Assembly: GCA_025965195.1 (NCBI GenBank)
Contig: JAOPXK010000060.1
Location: 1 to 64,000 of the forward strand
Source: Marmoricola sp.
Lineage (GTDB): Bacteria; Actinomycetota; Actinomycetes; Propionibacteriales; Nocardioidaceae
Length of the DNA: 64,000 nt
Reading direction: 5' to 3'
The notes under the pieces were generated by a model. That model was not told where the DNA came from. It searched no databases and saw only the letters and a list, made by a program, of their open reading frames with translations. Numbering within the stretch: the first letter of the stretch is position 1; each line of letters opens with the position of its first letter. Below, piece by piece: positions 35,319 to 46,518 of this stretch. The translations under genes were made by a program, and so were the position numbers.

Positions 35319-37346
35319 GTGGGCGTCGGTGACATATCCAAGCGGATCCTGATTGGGCAGAAGCTCCGGAGCTCACAGCTCGGGGAGACGCTGTTGCCCA
35401 AGCGGGTGGCCCTTCCCGTCTTCGCAAGTGACGCCCTGTCGTCCGTCGCCTATGCGCCTGACGAGATCTTCATCATGCTGTCGCTCGCCGGTGTCTCGGC
35501 GTACGCGTTCAGCTGGAAGATCGGCATCGCGGTCGCGCTGGTGATGCTCACCGTGGTGGCGTCGTACCGGCAGAACGTGCACGCCTATCCCAGCGGCGGC
35601 GGTGACTACGAGGTGGCGACCGTGAACCTCGGACAGACCGCTGGCGTGACGGTGGCGGCGGCGCTGTTGGTCGACTACGTCCTGACCGTGGCGGTGTCGG
35701 TGTCATCGGGCGTGCAGAACGCCGGTTCGGCCGTGCCCTTCATCTATGACCATCCGACGCCGGTTGCCTGTGCACTGGTGGTGCTGCTCGCGGCGATGAA
35801 CCTGCGAGGCGTCCGTGAGTCCGGGTCGCTGTTCGCGATTCCGACCTACGGCTTCATGTTCGGCGTCATCGGGATGGCGATCTATGCGGCGGTCCGGGCA
35901 GCCAGCGGCAACCTGCCCAAGGTCGAGAGCGCCCACCTGGACATCATTCCGGCGCATGGCTACTCCGGGAGCATCGGCACGCTCGCGATGATCTTCCTGC
36001 TCGCCAAGGCGTTCTCGTCCGGCTGTGCGGCGCTGACCGGCGTCGAGGCGATCTCCAACGGGGTGCCGGCGTTCCAGAAGCCGAAGAGCAAGAACGCCGC
36101 GACCACGCTCTTCCTGCTCGGCTCGATCGCGGTGACGATGTTGTTGAGCATCGTGGTGCTGGCCCGCCAGATGGGTCTGCGGTACGTCGACCCGAACGAC
36201 CCCAAGGCCCTCGAGCGGCTCAGGGAAGCGAACGGCCACGCGCTGAGTGGCGACTTCGTCCAGCACACCGTGATCGCGCAGATCTCCAAGGCGGTCTTCA
36301 GCAACTTCCCGCCCGGCTTCTACTTCCTGGTCGCGATGACCGGCATCATCCTGATCCTTGCGGCGAACACGGCTTTCAACGGCTTCCCGGTACTCGGCTC
36401 GATCCTGGCCAAGGACGGCTTCATGCCGCGGGCGCTCGGCCAGCGCGGCGACCGGCTCGCCTACAGCAACGGCATCCTGATCCTGGCCGGCTTCGCCGCG
36501 GTCCTGATCATTGCGTTCCGGGCCGAGCCGACCCGGCTGATCCAGCTCTACATCGTCGGCGTCTTCGTGTCCTTCAACCTCAGCCAGCTCGGCATGATCC
36601 GGCACTGGACGCGGCACCTGAAGACCGAGACGAACCAGGCCGCCCGCCGCAAGATGGTGCGCTCGCGGATCATCAACACGTTCGGCCTGGCGATGACCGC
36701 AGTGGTGTTCGTCGTCGTGCTGCTGACGAAGTTCCTCGCCGGCGCCTGGATCGCGATCCTGGCGATGTTCATCTTCTTCGCGATCATGAAGGGCATCCGG
36801 CGGCACTACGACCGGATCGAGGAAGAGCTGGCCATCGGGGACTCCGACCAGATGCTGCCGACCCGGGTGCACGCGATCGTGCTGGTCTCCAAGCTGCACA
36901 AGCCGACGATGCGCGCACTCGCCTATGCGAAGGCGAGCCGTCCGAATCTCCTCGAAGCGGTGTACGTCGAGGTCGACCGGCCGTCGACCGACAAGCTGCT
37001 GGCCGAGTGGGACAACGCGCACATCGACATCCCGCTGAAGGTCCTCTACTCACCGTTCCGCGAGATCATCCGGCCGATCGTGCAGTACGCGATCGAGATC
37101 CGGGAGTCCAACCCCCGCGGCGTCGTCGCGGTCTACATCCCTGAGTACGTCGTCGGAAAGTGGTGGGAGCAGTTGCTCCACAACCAGACAGCCCTTCGCC
37201 TCAAGGGCCGGCTGCTGTTCACGCCTGGCGTGATGGTGACCTCGGTGCCCTACCAGCTGCGCGGGTCCGAGGTGGGCAAGGACCGCACTGACTGGGAGCT
37301 CCAGCGGCTCCGGCCGGGCGACGTCCGACGCGGCCGCACCAAGTGA
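35319..37346 (+). CDS. APC-superfamily permease, KimA-like potassium transporter candidate
   Basis: 675-aa protein: twelve hydrophobic segments up to about residue 480, then a roughly 180-aa cytoplasmic tail. Key stretches are LPVFASDALSSVAYAPDEI (helix 1 unwinding site), YPSGGGDYEVA, and ALTGVEAISNGVPAF in helix 6. This layout, with a C-terminal cytosolic domain, matches the KUP/KimA-type potassium importers (B. subtilis KimA) better than amino acid permeases. The facing ceoB-ceoC genes also argue for potassium. GTG 35319 is the start. The stop overlaps the methyltransferase gene by 4 nt. Confidence 0.85.
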   Translation: MGVGDISKRILIGQKLRSSQLGETLLPKRVALPVFASDALSSVAYAPDEIFIMLSLAGVSAYAFSWKIGIAVALVMLTVVASYRQNVHAYPSGGGDYEVATVNLGQTAGVTVAAALLVDYVLTVAVSVSSGVQNAGSAVPFIYDHPTPVACALVVLLAAMNLRGVRESGSLFAIPTYGFMFGVIGMAIYAAVRAASGNLPKVESAHLDIIPAHGYSGSIGTLAMIFLLAKAFSSGCAALTGVEAISNGVPAFQKPKSKNAATTLFLLGSIAVTMLLSIVVLARQMGLRYVDPNDPKALERLREANGHALSGDFVQHTVIAQISKAVFSNFPPGFYFLVAMTGIILILAANTAFNGFPVLGSILAKDGFMPRALGQRGDRLAYSNGILILAGFAAVLIIAFRAEPTRLIQLYIVGVFVSFNLSQLGMIRHWTRHLKTETNQAARRKMVRSRIINTFGLAMTAVVFVVVLLTKFLAGAWIAILAMFIFFAIMKGIRRHYDRIEEELAIGDSDQMLPTRVHAIVLVSKLHKPTMRALAYAKASRPNLLEAVYVEVDRPSTDKLLAEWDNAHIDIPLKVLYSPFREIIRPIVQYAIEIRESNPRGVVAVYIPEYVVGKWWEQLLHNQTALRLKGRLLFTPGVMVTSVPYQLRGSEVGKDRTDWELQRLRPGDVRRGRTK

Positions 37347-38512
37347 CGAGCCCGGAAAGTCGTGTCGGGGACCGGGTCGAGGTGACCGTCGGCCCCATCG
37401 CGCACGGCGGCCATTTCGTTGCCCGCGTCGAGGGTCAGGTCATCTTCATCCGGCACGCGTTGCCCGGGGAGCGGGTCGTCGTCCAGGTCACCGAGGTGGG
37501 CAAGTTCCTCCGCGGCGATGCCGTCGAGATCCTCGAGGCCTCGCCGCACCGGGTCGCCGCACCGTGTCCGCTGGCCCACCCTGATGGCTGCGGAGGTTGC
37601 GACTTCCAGCACGTGTCGCTCGACGAGCAACGGGCGCTCAAGGCCTTCGTCGTACGCGAACAGCTGGCCCGGCTCGCCGGACTCGACCGGGACGTCCTCG
37701 TCGAGCCCGTGCCCGGTGACGACAACGGCCTCCGCTGGCGCACGCGGATGCAGTACGTCGGGCTGCCGCGAGGCCCGCAAGGACGCCGACGCGGACTGCG
37801 CAAGTACCGCTCGCACGAGGTGATCGAGGTCGACGACTGCCTGATCGCCCGCAAGGACGCTCGCGTCGCCCGGCGGCCCGAAGCGGTCGCGCCGGTCGCG
37901 ACCGCAGACGTCGTGTCCGGCGGCGCGACCATCGTGGAGCACGTCGAGACGACGTCTGGAAACCACGACTTCGAGCTTGCCGAGGACGGCTTCTGGCAGG
38001 TGCACCCCGGTGCTCCGACCGCGCTCGTCGAAGCGGTGCTAGCGATGTTGCAGCCAAGACCGGGGGAGCAGGTGCTCGACCTCTACTCGGGCGTCGGCCT
38101 GTTCTCGGCGTTCCTGGCCAAGGCTGTCGGTGAGGACGGCAAGGTGTTCGCGGTCGAGAGTGACCCGATGGCCGCGGCGTACGCCGACGCGAACCTCGCC
38201 GACTTCGCCTGGGCATCGGCCGTCACCGGCCGGGTGGACCGGATGCTGGCCTCCTGGCAGGGCGCGAGCACCGATCTCGTCGTACTCGATCCTCCGCGGA
38301 GCGGTGCGAAGAAGCAGGTCGTCGACCCGATCGCGGCGATGGGCCCGAGAGCCATTGCGTACGTCGCCTGCGACCCGGCTGCACTGGCCAGGGACATCGC
38401 CTATTTCGCAAAGGTGGGCTACGAGCTGGCCGACCTCCGGGCCTTCGATCTGTTCCCGATGACCCACCATGTCGAGTGTGTGGCCCTGCTGGTCCCGGCC
38501 CAGAACGTTTGA
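37343..38512 (+). CDS. TRAM-domain class I SAM-dependent RNA methyltransferase
   Basis: 389-aa RNA (uracil-5-) methyltransferase of the RlmD/TrmA group; the target base and RNA cannot be told from sequence. An N-terminal TRAM domain (about 1-65) is followed by CPLAHPDGCGGCDFQH, which with a later Cys supplies [4Fe-4S] ligands. The SAM fold follows (LDLYSGVGLFSAFLA), then the catalytic motifs LDPPRSG and YVACDPAALARD, and the C-terminal MTHHVECVALL. GTG 37343 overlaps the permease stop by 4 nt. Confidence 0.92.
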   Translation: MTSPESRVGDRVEVTVGPIAHGGHFVARVEGQVIFIRHALPGERVVVQVTEVGKFLRGDAVEILEASPHRVAAPCPLAHPDGCGGCDFQHVSLDEQRALKAFVVREQLARLAGLDRDVLVEPVPGDDNGLRWRTRMQYVGLPRGPQGRRRGLRKYRSHEVIEVDDCLIARKDARVARRPEAVAPVATADVVSGGATIVEHVETTSGNHDFELAEDGFWQVHPGAPTALVEAVLAMLQPRPGEQVLDLYSGVGLFSAFLAKAVGEDGKVFAVESDPMAAAYADANLADFAWASAVTGRVDRMLASWQGASTDLVVLDPPRSGAKKQVVDPIAAMGPRAIAYVACDPAALARDIAYFAKVGYELADLRAFDLFPMTHHVECVALLVPAQNV

Positions 38513-38517
38513 TACCG

Positions 38518-38539
38518 TGTATCTTGACGTCAAGATACA
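38518..38539. promoter_or_regulatory. Perfect 22-bp palindrome upstream of acnA
   Basis: The half site TGTATCTTGAC is followed at once by its exact reverse complement. It starts 6 nt after the methyltransferase stop and 135 nt before the acnA start. The centre contains TTGACG (38524-38529), a good -35 box; a weak -10 (CATGAT) lies at 38549-38554, 19 nt downstream. A regulator bound here would block or steer RNA polymerase at acnA. Confidence 0.7.
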
Positions 38540-38652
38540 TAAGTTGAGCATGATCCTGCTTCCCAGCTAGGGCGGCGGGTGGGCAAGATGGCCCCAACGT
38601 GTCCCTTCACCGGGATGTGTTTTCCCCGAGCTTCTATTGAAGGAGTCCGCCG

Positions 38653-41334
<2,682 letters not shown>

Positions 41335-41349
41335 TCCTTCGAGCTTGGC

Positions 41350-41385
41350 CGGTCCCGGTCCCCTCACGTGAGGGAACCGGGACCG
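41350..41385. terminator. Bidirectional hairpin between acnA and a convergent gene
   Basis: The arms CGGTCCCGGT ... ACCGGGACCG extend inward through CCCTCAC/GTGAGGG with one mismatch, giving a stem of about 17 bp. It lies 16 nt after the acnA stop and before the stop of the convergent gene at 41429, so it should serve both strands. No T tract. Confidence 0.8.
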
Positions 41386-41428
41386 TTCGGCTGTCCTGGC
41401 TGGTCGGCGGTGGTCGCCAGGTCCCGCC

Positions 41429-42175
41429 TCACGATCCGGCCAGCGCGGTGGCGAACGCGACGCGGCTGTCCGCGTCGAGAGCGGCGAGATGGCTGGTGAA
41501 GAGCGCCCGGCTGGCCTCGGAGAGCGTGTGCAGCATGGTGGCCGCCTCGTCGTAGGCCCCAGCGTCGGCAGCCTCGGTCATGACGCTGGCGTGGGCACGG
41601 CCGGGGAGCTTGTCGATGATCTTGTCCAGCGCGGCGTGGTCCTCGGTGTAGAGCGCGATCCTCAGCAGCTGCAGGCCGGTCGCCTCCGCGACAACCTGCA
41701 GTGCGGCGCTCACGTCGACCACCGACACGAAGCTGCCCAGGGCGATGAACTCCTCACGCGCCAGCACCCTCCGGCCGACCTCCACGATCACCTTCTCGGG
41801 CAGCGCCTTGATGATCGGTGCGACCTGAACCGGATTGATCCGCAGGCTGACCTCGGTGAGGAAGGCGGGGTTCAACCGCTCGACAAGGCGTACGGCGTCA
41901 CCGGGCTCCATCACCGCAGCGACCCGGGCGCTGACCAGCGGGCCGATGGCGAGCTCCGCGATCTTCGCGATGATCGGTCCCGGCAGCAGCCTGCTGAGAC
42001 CCGCCACCCGACGGAACTTCGCGTCGTGACGAAGGAAGAGGGCGGTCGAGATCGACGTCCGCAGGTCGCGGATGTCGCTCACCGAGCAGGTCTCGAGGAA
42101 CCTCAGGTCCTCGTCGGGTACGCCGAGCTCACGGGCCAGCTTCGAGATCTCCAGCCGGGTTGCGAGCTCAGCCAC
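41429..42175 (-). CDS. Conserved hypothetical helical protein
   Basis: 248-aa protein with no firm family. It is all-helical by composition, without membrane segments, and repeats short blocks of the type LPxxxxxxI/VxxxA (for example LLPGPIIAKIAELA, ALPEKVIVEVGRRV, KLPGRAHASVMTEAA). Such blocks recall the MgtE N-terminal or HEAT-like superhelix. GTG 42175 overlaps the upstream small gene by 8 nt, so translation is coupled. Function unknown; a scaffold or binding role would fit the repeats. Confidence 0.65.
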   Translation of the reverse strand: MAELATRLEISKLARELGVPDEDLRFLETCSVSDIRDLRTSISTALFLRHDAKFRRVAGLSRLLPGPIIAKIAELAIGPLVSARVAAVMEPGDAVRLVERLNPAFLTEVSLRINPVQVAPIIKALPEKVIVEVGRRVLAREEFIALGSFVSVVDVSAALQVVAEATGLQLLRIALYTEDHAALDKIIDKLPGRAHASVMTEAADAGAYDEAATMLHTLSEASRALFTSHLAALDADSRVAFATALAGS

Positions 42176-42410
42176 CGGTGCCCTCGGGGAAGAGCAGCCT
42201 GGTGGCCCGGCCGCGCAGCGGGCGCGGGACGAACCGCACCGCTTCCTGCAGGCCGGTCTCGACCGCCTCGTCCTCGGCCGCCATTGCGCCGGCCACCGCC
42301 AGGTCGAGCCTGGCCAGGTCAGCCTCGGCGAGCTGGGCCAGCGGCAACGTCGTGTCGGCGGACACCCCCAGCCGTTCGTTCAGCGCGGTGAGAGCTTTCG
42401 ACACGGTCAA
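42168..42410 (-). CDS. Small hypothetical protein
   Basis: 80-aa soluble protein of unknown family, with a helical N terminus (MTVSKALTALNERLG) and a basic Pro/Arg C terminus (RFVPRPLRGRATRLLFP). It is the first gene of a two-gene minus-strand unit; its last 8 bases overlap the start of the next gene. Codon usage matches the neighbours, which supports it as real. No function can be assigned. Confidence 0.6.
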   Translation of the reverse strand: MTVSKALTALNERLGVSADTTLPLAQLAEADLARLDLAVAGAMAAEDEAVETGLQEAVRFVPRPLRGRATRLLFPEGTGG

Positions 42411-42486
42411 CCTTCCACAGCAGCGATGAGAAGCCCTGACTCTAGTTGGGTGGGGTGTGGTGGGGACCGCGTGTCGACTGCTGGAT

Positions 42487-42492
42487 TACGGT
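42487..42492 (+). promoter_or_regulatory. -10 box (TACGGT) of the MTH1187-type gene, leaderless
   Basis: TACGGT ends 6 nt before ATG 42499, with no ribosome site between. This is the reason for preferring ATG 42499 over the upstream in-frame GTG-type start. Confidence 0.4.
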
Positions 42493-42498
42493 GATCGC

Positions 42499-42804
42499 AT
42501 GATCGTCGCCATCAGCATCAGCCCTTCCGGAGCGGACCAGACCGGAGGTGTCAGCGAGTCGGTCGCCGACGCCGTACGCGTCATCCGTGAATCCGGCCTG
42601 CCCTGCGAGACCAACGCGATGTTCACCAACATCGAAGGCGAGTGGGACGAGGTGATGGCGGTCGTCAAGCAAGCTGTCTTCAAGGTCGCCGAGACCTCGC
42701 CCCGCGTCGGACTGGTCCTCAAGGCCGACCTTCGGCGCGGCTTCGACACCGGCCAGATCACCGCGAAGGTGCAGCGCGTCGAGGAGCACCTGAGTGCGGA
42801 GTGA
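42499..42804 (+). CDS. MTH1187 family thiamine-binding protein
   Basis: 101-aa protein of the MTH1187/YqgV (DUF77) family, whose crystallised members form tetramers that bind thiamine or its hydroxymethylpyrimidine part. Signature: IVAISISPSGADQTGGVSE at the start, CETNAMFTNIEGEWDEVM in the middle, and VGLVLKADLRRG near the end. It overlaps the YjbQ gene by 11 nt, so both proteins are translated together. A carrier or salvage role in thiamine metabolism is inferred from this pairing. Confidence 0.87.
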   Translation: MIVAISISPSGADQTGGVSESVADAVRVIRESGLPCETNAMFTNIEGEWDEVMAVVKQAVFKVAETSPRVGLVLKADLRRGFDTGQITAKVQRVEEHLSAE

Positions 42805-43198
42805 GACTCGGTCCTACCGGACGGGTGACCACGAGGTGGTGCTCGACCTCACCGAGGACTGTGCGGCGTTCGTCGCGAGTGGGAGCGACGGACTGCTCCA
42901 GCTCTTCGTGCCACATGCCACTGCGGGCATCGCGATCATCGAGACCGGAGCCGGGAGCGACGAGGACCTCTTGATGGCCCTTGGCGACCTGCTCCCGGCC
43001 GACGAGCGCTGGCGGCATCGCCATGGCAGCGCCGGGCATGGCCGCTCGCACGTGATGCCGGCGTTCCTCCCGCCGTATGCAACCGTGCCCGTGCTCGACG
43101 GGCGACTCGCCCTGGGGACCTGGCAGAGCATCTGCCTGGTCGACCTGAACATCGACAACGACGTCCGTGAGGTTCGGTTCTCGTTCCTCGCGGGCTGA
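42794..43198 (+). CDS. YjbQ family protein (secondary thiamine-phosphate synthase type)
   Basis: 134-aa member of the YjbQ/UPF0047 family, which can replace thiamine-phosphate synthase weakly in E. coli. Conserved residues: VPHATAGIAI near residue 39, RHRHGSAGHGRSHVMPAFL near residue 74 and LALGTWQSICLVDLN near residue 106. GTG 42794 lies inside the 3' end of the MTH1187-type gene. No TPP riboswitch-like sequence was recognised upstream of the pair. Confidence 0.87.
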   Translation: MRSETRSYRTGDHEVVLDLTEDCAAFVASGSDGLLQLFVPHATAGIAIIETGAGSDEDLLMALGDLLPADERWRHRHGSAGHGRSHVMPAFLPPYATVPVLDGRLALGTWQSICLVDLNIDNDVREVRFSFLAG

Positions 43199-43205
43199 GC
43201 ACCTC

Positions 43206-43211
43206 TAGGCT
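43206..43211 (+). promoter_or_regulatory. -10 box (TAGGCT) of the NUDIX gene, leaderless
   Basis: TAGGCT ends 6 nt before ATG 43218, just past the stop of the YjbQ gene. It suggests that the NUDIX-SMP-30 pair has its own leaderless transcript. Confidence 0.45.
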
Positions 43212-43217
43212 CGGCGC

Positions 43218-43643
43218 ATGCCAAGACTCGCGGTGATCCTGTTGGTCGACCGACGTGGTCATGTGCTGCTTCAGGAGCGTGACGAGTTCGCACCTCGGGC
43301 CGCCAACCAGTGGGGGATGGTCGGCGGCCATGTCGAGGACGGCGAGGACTTCGAGCCTGCGGCGTACCGCGAGCTCGAGGAGGAGACCGGCATCGTGCTG
43401 TCCCCGGGAGAGCTCGAGCTGTGGCGCGACGCCGAGTTCGCCTACTCCGACGGCCACGAGGGCCGCTATCACGTGTACGTCGCACCAGTGGATCTGTGTG
43501 ACGAGGACATCGTCGTGGGGGAGGGCCGGCAGATCGTCTTCGTCGCGCCTGCGGATGTCGCGGCTCTGGACAAGTCAGAGTCCTGTGCGCACTTCGTGCC
43601 TGCGTTCCTTGCATCGGACGCCTACGAGAGGCTGTGTTCATGA
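43218..43643 (+). CDS. NUDIX hydrolase
   Basis: 141-aa pyrophosphohydrolase. The NUDIX box is complete: GGHVEDGEDFEPAAYRELEE followed by ETGI, with the Glu residues that bind Mg. The N-terminal strand RLAVILLVDRRGHVLLQERD and the WGMVGGH segment fit ADP-ribose or nucleoside diphosphate type hydrolases, but the substrate is unknown. The stop overlaps the next start by 4 nt (ATGA). Confidence 0.92.
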   Translation: MPRLAVILLVDRRGHVLLQERDEFAPRAANQWGMVGGHVEDGEDFEPAAYRELEEETGIVLSPGELELWRDAEFAYSDGHEGRYHVYVAPVDLCDEDIVVGEGRQIVFVAPADVAALDKSESCAHFVPAFLASDAYERLCS

Positions 43644-44560
43644 AGACACCCCTGCGAGTGATTCCCGTGCCTGCCAAGGGCGCGGAGGATGTCCTGGTCG
43701 ACGCGAGCGGGCTGCTCTGGACCGGCACGGAGGACGGCAGCATCTGGCGGCTCCGTCCGGACGGGACCAAGATCGACAGGATCGGCAACACCGGCGGCCG
43801 GCCACTCGGGCTCGAGCTCCTGCCCGACGACCGGATCCTGATCGCCGATGCCCACAAGGGGCTGCTCGCGATGGACGACTCCGGGCGGATCGAGTCGCTG
43901 GTCAGCGATGTGCACGGCTTCCCGATGATCTTCTGCAACAACGCGGCCGTCGCCGGCAACGGTGACATCTACTTCTCCGACTCCTCGATGCGCTACTCCG
44001 TCGAGCGCTGGAAGGACGACTTCGTGCAGAACACCAGGACCGGGCGGCTGCTGGTACGTCGCGCGGACGGGACGGTCGAGGTGCTGCTCGACGGACTGGC
44101 GTTCGCCAACGGGGTCGCGCTCGCGGCCGACGAGTCGTTCGTTGCCGTGGCGGAGACCGCCGGGCGGTCCGTCGTACGACTGTGGCTGACCGGCCACACC
44201 GCCGGCCAGCACGACTTCCTGGTCAGGCACCTCCCGGGCTACCCGGACAACATCGCGCGTGGCTCGGACGGCCTGATCTGGGTCACGATCGCGTCGCCCC
44301 GCGACCCGCTCGTCGAGCGTCTCCAGCGCGCTCCGATGCGGGTCCGGCGTACGGTGACCCGCATCCCGGACCGGCTCCAGCCGCAGCCCAAGCGCACCGC
44401 CCGGGTGCAGGCGTACGACGACCAGGGCGTCCTGGTGCACGACATCGACGCCGACCCCGAGCACTTCCACATGGCCACCGGGGTCCGGGAGCACGACGGT
44501 CAGGTCTGGCTCGGCAGCCTCGTGGAACCATCCATCGCGTTGGTTGAGACGAACCACTGA
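43640..44560 (+). CDS. SMP-30/gluconolactonase/strictosidine synthase-like protein
   Basis: 306-aa six-bladed beta-propeller of the SMP-30/gluconolactonase or strictosidine synthase-like group. Repeated blades show LLPDDRILIADAHKGL, NGDIYFSDSSMRYSVERW and LAFANGVALAADESFVAVAE; the last is the conserved blade with the metal- or substrate-lining Asn. No signal peptide. A lactone or ester hydrolase activity is plausible; the substrate is unknown. ATG 43640 overlaps the NUDIX stop. Confidence 0.82.
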   Translation: MKTPLRVIPVPAKGAEDVLVDASGLLWTGTEDGSIWRLRPDGTKIDRIGNTGGRPLGLELLPDDRILIADAHKGLLAMDDSGRIESLVSDVHGFPMIFCNNAAVAGNGDIYFSDSSMRYSVERWKDDFVQNTRTGRLLVRRADGTVEVLLDGLAFANGVALAADESFVAVAETAGRSVVRLWLTGHTAGQHDFLVRHLPGYPDNIARGSDGLIWVTIASPRDPLVERLQRAPMRVRRTVTRIPDRLQPQPKRTARVQAYDDQGVLVHDIDADPEHFHMATGVREHDGQVWLGSLVEPSIALVETNH

Positions 44561-44570
44561 ACCAGCCGTC

Positions 44571-44576
44571 TAGACT
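44571..44576 (+). promoter_or_regulatory. -10 box (TAGACT) of dxs
   Basis: TAGACT is a near-consensus -10 box 28 nt before ATG 44605. Unlike many neighbours dxs has a short leader with a CAGGAGAGAGG ribosome site. Confidence 0.5.
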
Positions 44577-44604
44577 CTGAGGTTCAGCCAGGAGAGAGGT
44601 ATCG

Positions 44605-46512
44605 ATGGGTCACCTCGAGACGATCAGGAGCCCGCAGGACCTGCGCGGGCTCGACGACCGTCAGCTCGCCGAGCTCGCCAGCGAGATCCGTGACTTCCTC
44701 GTCGAGAAGTGTTCTCCGCGGGGCGGTCACCTCGGCCCCAACCTCGGCGTCGTCGAGCTGACGATCGCGATGCACCGGGTCTTCGACTCACCGCGCGACC
44801 GGATCGTGTTCGACACCGGCCACCAGGCCTACGTACACAAGATCCTCACCGGCCGGGTGGAGGGCTTCGACAAGCTCCGCCAGGAAGGTGGCCTCTCCGG
44901 CTACCCGAGCCAGGCCGAGTCCGACCACGACATCGTCGAGAACTCCCACGCCTCCACCGCACTGTCGTACGCCGACGGGCTGTCGAAGGCCTATGCGATT
45001 CGCGGCGAGGACCGGCACGTGGTCGCCCTGATCGGTGATGGCGCGCTGACCGGCGGGATGGCCTGGGAGGCGCTGAACAACATCGCCGACACCGAGCACG
45101 CCGGCGCGCCGCGCAAGCTGGTGATGGTCGTGAACGACAACGGCCGCTCCTACACCCCGACGATCGGCGGCCTGGCGACCGCGCTCACCTCGCTGCGCAC
45201 CAGCCCGCGCTACGAGCCGGTCCTCGAAGCGGTGAAGCGCCGCCTCAACGGCGTCCCGGGCGTCGGCCCTGCGGTCTATGACGCGTTGCACGCGATGAAG
45301 AAGGGCATGAAGGACGCCCTTGCGCCACAAGGACTCTTCGAGGACCTCGGCCTCAAGTACGTCGGCCCGATCGACGGCCACGACCGGCCGGCTGTCGAGC
45401 AGGCGCTGGCCAATGCGAAGAAGTTCGGTGGCCCGGTGATCGTGCACGTGATCACTCACAAGGGCTTCGGGTACGACGCCGCAGAGCGCCACGAGGCCGA
45501 CCAGTTCCACAGTCCGGGCGCGTTCGACATCGAGACCGGTGAAGAGGTTCCGAAGGGCCGGATCTGGACCGACGTCTTCTCCGATGAGATGCTCGCCCTC
45601 GGTTCCGAACGCAAGGACCTGGTCGCGATCACCGCCGCGATGCTGCACCCGGTCGGGCTCGACAAGTTCGCCAAGAAGTTCCCCGAGCGCACCTTCGACG
45701 TCGGCATCGCCGAGCAGCACGCCGCCACCTCGGCCGCCGGTCTCGCCATGGGCGGTCTGCACCCCGTCGTGGCCGTCTACGCGACCTTCCTCAACCGGGC
45801 CTTCGACCAGGTGCTGATGGATGTCGCGCTGCACAAGTGCGGTGTCACCTTCGTCCTCGACCGCTCCGGGGTGACCGGCGACGACGGAGCCAGCCACAAC
45901 GGCATGTGGGACATGTCCATCCTTCAGGTGGTCCCCGGCCTCCGGCTGGCTGCCCCGCGCGATGGCGCCCGGCTGCGGGAGCTGCTGCGTGAGGCGGTGA
46001 CGGTCGACGATGCGCCGACCGTGCTGCGGTTCCCGAAGGGGCCGCCCAACGACGACATCCCTGCGGTCGGCAAGGCCGGCGGTTGCGACGTACTGGTCCG
46101 CAAGGGTGCGAAGGACGTGCTGATCATCGGCGTCGGCTCGATGGCCGCCACGTCGGTCGATGTCGCCCAGCGCCTTGCAGACCAAGGGATCGGGGTCACC
46201 GTGATCGACCCGCGCTGGGTCAAGCCGGTCGACCCCGCGATCGTGGAGCTGTCCCGCGAGCACCGGCTGGTCGTCAGTGTCGAGGACAACGGTCGGGTCG
46301 GTGGCGTCGGGTCGTGCGTCCTGCAGGCCCTCAACGACGCCGGTGTCACCACGCCGTTCCGGCTGCACGGGATCCCGCAGGAGTTCCTTCACCATGCCAA
46401 GCGGGCGCGCATCCTCGAGCAGATCGGTCTCAACCCCCAGGCCCTCGCGCTCGGCATCGTCGAGGACGTCACCGCCCTCGATGCCGGGCACACCCTGATC
46501 CACGCCGACTGA
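44605..46512 (+). CDS. dxs: 1-deoxy-D-xylulose-5-phosphate synthase
   Basis: Thiamine diphosphate enzyme that opens the MEP isoprenoid pathway by joining pyruvate and glyceraldehyde 3-phosphate. The 635-aa product has [16 protein letters not shown] and the [12 protein letters not shown] region at the start, the ThDP-binding [16 protein letters not shown] near residue 148, and [15 protein letters not shown] with the catalytic Glu near residue 366. The C-terminal domain ends [16 protein letters not shown]. Its need for thiamine cofactor fits the nearby thiamine-linked pair, though a functional link is only inference. Confidence 0.96.
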   Translation: MGHLETIRSPQDLRGLDDRQLAELASEIRDFLVEKCSPRGGHLGPNLGVVELTIAMHRVFDSPRDRIVFDTGHQAYVHKILTGRVEGFDKLRQEGGLSGYPSQAESDHDIVENSHASTALSYADGLSKAYAIRGEDRHVVALIGDGALTGGMAWEALNNIADTEHAGAPRKLVMVVNDNGRSYTPTIGGLATALTSLRTSPRYEPVLEAVKRRLNGVPGVGPAVYDALHAMKKGMKDALAPQGLFEDLGLKYVGPIDGHDRPAVEQALANAKKFGGPVIVHVITHKGFGYDAAERHEADQFHSPGAFDIETGEEVPKGRIWTDVFSDEMLALGSERKDLVAITAAMLHPVGLDKFAKKFPERTFDVGIAEQHAATSAAGLAMGGLHPVVAVYATFLNRAFDQVLMDVALHKCGVTFVLDRSGVTGDDGASHNGMWDMSILQVVPGLRLAAPRDGARLRELLREAVTVDDAPTVLRFPKGPPNDDIPAVGKAGGCDVLVRKGAKDVLIIGVGSMAATSVDVAQRLADQGIGVTVIDPRWVKPVDPAIVELSREHRLVVSVEDNGRVGGVGSCVLQALNDAGVTTPFRLHGIPQEFLHHAKRARILEQIGLNPQALALGIVEDVTALDAGHTLIHAD

Positions 46513-46518
46513 CGGCCC

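Noticed and set aside
42411-42498. TPP riboswitch before the thiamine-linked pair
   Set aside because: No CUGAGA-type core was found and the first gene appears leaderless.
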